Assembly (NCBI GenBank): GCA_003552365.1
Contig: PUKR01000055.1
Location: 1-5,469, forward strand
DNA: 5,469 nucleotides
Source: Syntrophomonadaceae bacterium
GTDB taxonomy: Bacteria; Bacillota; Dethiobacteria; DTU022
Direction: 5' to 3'
Positions 4,901-5,469 of this stretch are shown in pieces. The notes under the pieces were generated by a model, which saw only the letters and a list, made by a program, of their open reading frames with translations, searched no databases and was not told the origin of the DNA. The first letter of the stretch is position 1; every line of letters starts with the position of its first letter. The translations under genes were made by a program, and so were the position numbers.

Positions 4901-5469
4901 ATGCACGAACCTGAAAAAAATTTTAAAGAACTGACTGATCGATTTTTTGACTGGTACTGGGATAATCATCCTGTAAACGCTACCGCTACCGGAATCCACT
5001 GTTATGATCACCGGCTGCCGGATTTTTCTCCGGAGGGAATCGAGGAAAGAAAAAGGGCAGTCCGTAATTTTTTAAAAGAGCTGGCAAATATTGAAGAAGA
5101 TGATTTGACCCTGGACTATCAAATTGACCATAAGCTGCTTAAATCTCATCTTGAGGAGATGAAGCTGGAAGCAGAAGAACTGCAGGCTTACAAAAAGCGC
5201 CCGGATGTCTACTTGCAAAACGGCCTGTCGGGGATTTACCTGCTGGTAATTCGCAACTTTGCTCCGCTTGAAAAGAGGATGCGTTCAATCAAAGAACGGA
5301 TGGATGAGTACTGCCGCCTGCTCGAAGAAGGCCGCCGTCAGCTTGATAATCCCCCAACAGTATTCATTAATACCGAACTATTAAGCTTAAAGGGGACGAT
5401 CGGTTTTTTCCGCCATATTCTTCCCAGGCTGGCGGAAGAAACCCCGGAATTAAAAGAAGAAATAGATCA
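4901..5469 (+). CDS. DUF885 family protein, peptidase-like (3' partial)
   Basis: The frame runs open from ATG 4901 to the window end: 189 complete codons plus two bases, with no stop. The start follows AGGGAGGT at 6 nt. The N-terminus fits the DUF885 family (PF05960): a helix with FFDWYWDNHPVNATATG (15-31), then YDHRLPDFSPEG (35-46), then long amphipathic helices, including LDYQIDHKLLKSHLEEM (71-87) and RPDVYLQNGLSGIYLL (100-115). There is no signal peptide, so it is probably cytoplasmic. Family members usually run to 550-600 residues and carry an HExxH-type metal site in the C-terminal half, which lies beyond the window, so catalytic competence cannot be judged. A peptidase role is the usual inference for this family but is not shown here. 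It is transcribed divergently from the acidic-protein gene. Confidence 0.88.
   Translation, partial: MHEPEKNFKELTDRFFDWYWDNHPVNATATGIHCYDHRLPDFSPEGIEERKRAVRNFLKELANIEEDDLTLDYQIDHKLLKSHLEEMKLEAEELQAYKKRPDVYLQNGLSGIYLLVIRNFAPLEKRMRSIKERMDEYCRLLEEGRRQLDNPPTVFINTELLSLKGTIGFFRHILPRLAEETPELKEEID

Noticed and set aside
5393..5405. GGGGACGATCGG inside the DUF885 gene as a repeat fragment
   Set aside because: It shares only GGGGACG with the repeat core and lies in conserved coding sequence.

Overview
This 5.5 kb window looks like chromosome from a low-to-mid GC Gram-positive bacterium, probably an anaerobic member of the Clostridia (Bacillota). That placement is inferred from strong AGGAGG-type ribosome binding sites before almost every gene, AT-rich intergenic DNA, rho-independent terminators, and a gene set (rhomboid protease, SDH-type protease, GNAT-nitrilase fusion, DUF885 protein) common in that group. 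No rRNA, tRNA, CRISPR array, phage gene or transposase gene was seen.

Layout. (1) 1-657, plus strand: a rhomboid intramembrane serine protease whose extreme N-terminus lies off the left edge. (2) 656-792: two inverted copies of a 29-nt palindromic GC-cored repeat, making a REPIN- or MITE-like unit between the rhomboid stop codon and the next gene's Shine-Dalgarno. (3) 817-1650, plus: a membrane-anchored serine protease of the SDH/ClpP-crotonase type, followed by a clean terminator at 1701-1739. (4) 1740-2113: AT-rich non-coding DNA with little recognisable content. (5) 2114-3730, plus: a GNAT acetyltransferase fused to a nitrilase-family amidohydrolase (YhcX type). A third copy of the 29-nt repeat sits directly on its stop codon and probably serves as its terminator. 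(6) 3956-4576, minus: an unrecognised, low-complexity, very acidic 206-aa protein with its own ribosome binding site and terminator. (7) 4577-4900: a divergent intergenic region with an RBS-proximal hairpin and a short tandem repeat. (8) 4901-5469, plus: the first 189 residues of a DUF885 protein, cut by the right edge.

The genes do not form one obvious operon. Most are separated by terminators or long gaps. Two encode membrane-associated proteases and the DUF885 protein is peptidase-like, so a loose proteolysis theme is possible, but nothing in the sequence proves a shared pathway. The least explained parts are the three identical palindromic repeats placed exactly at gene ends, and the orphan acidic protein with its structured leader.
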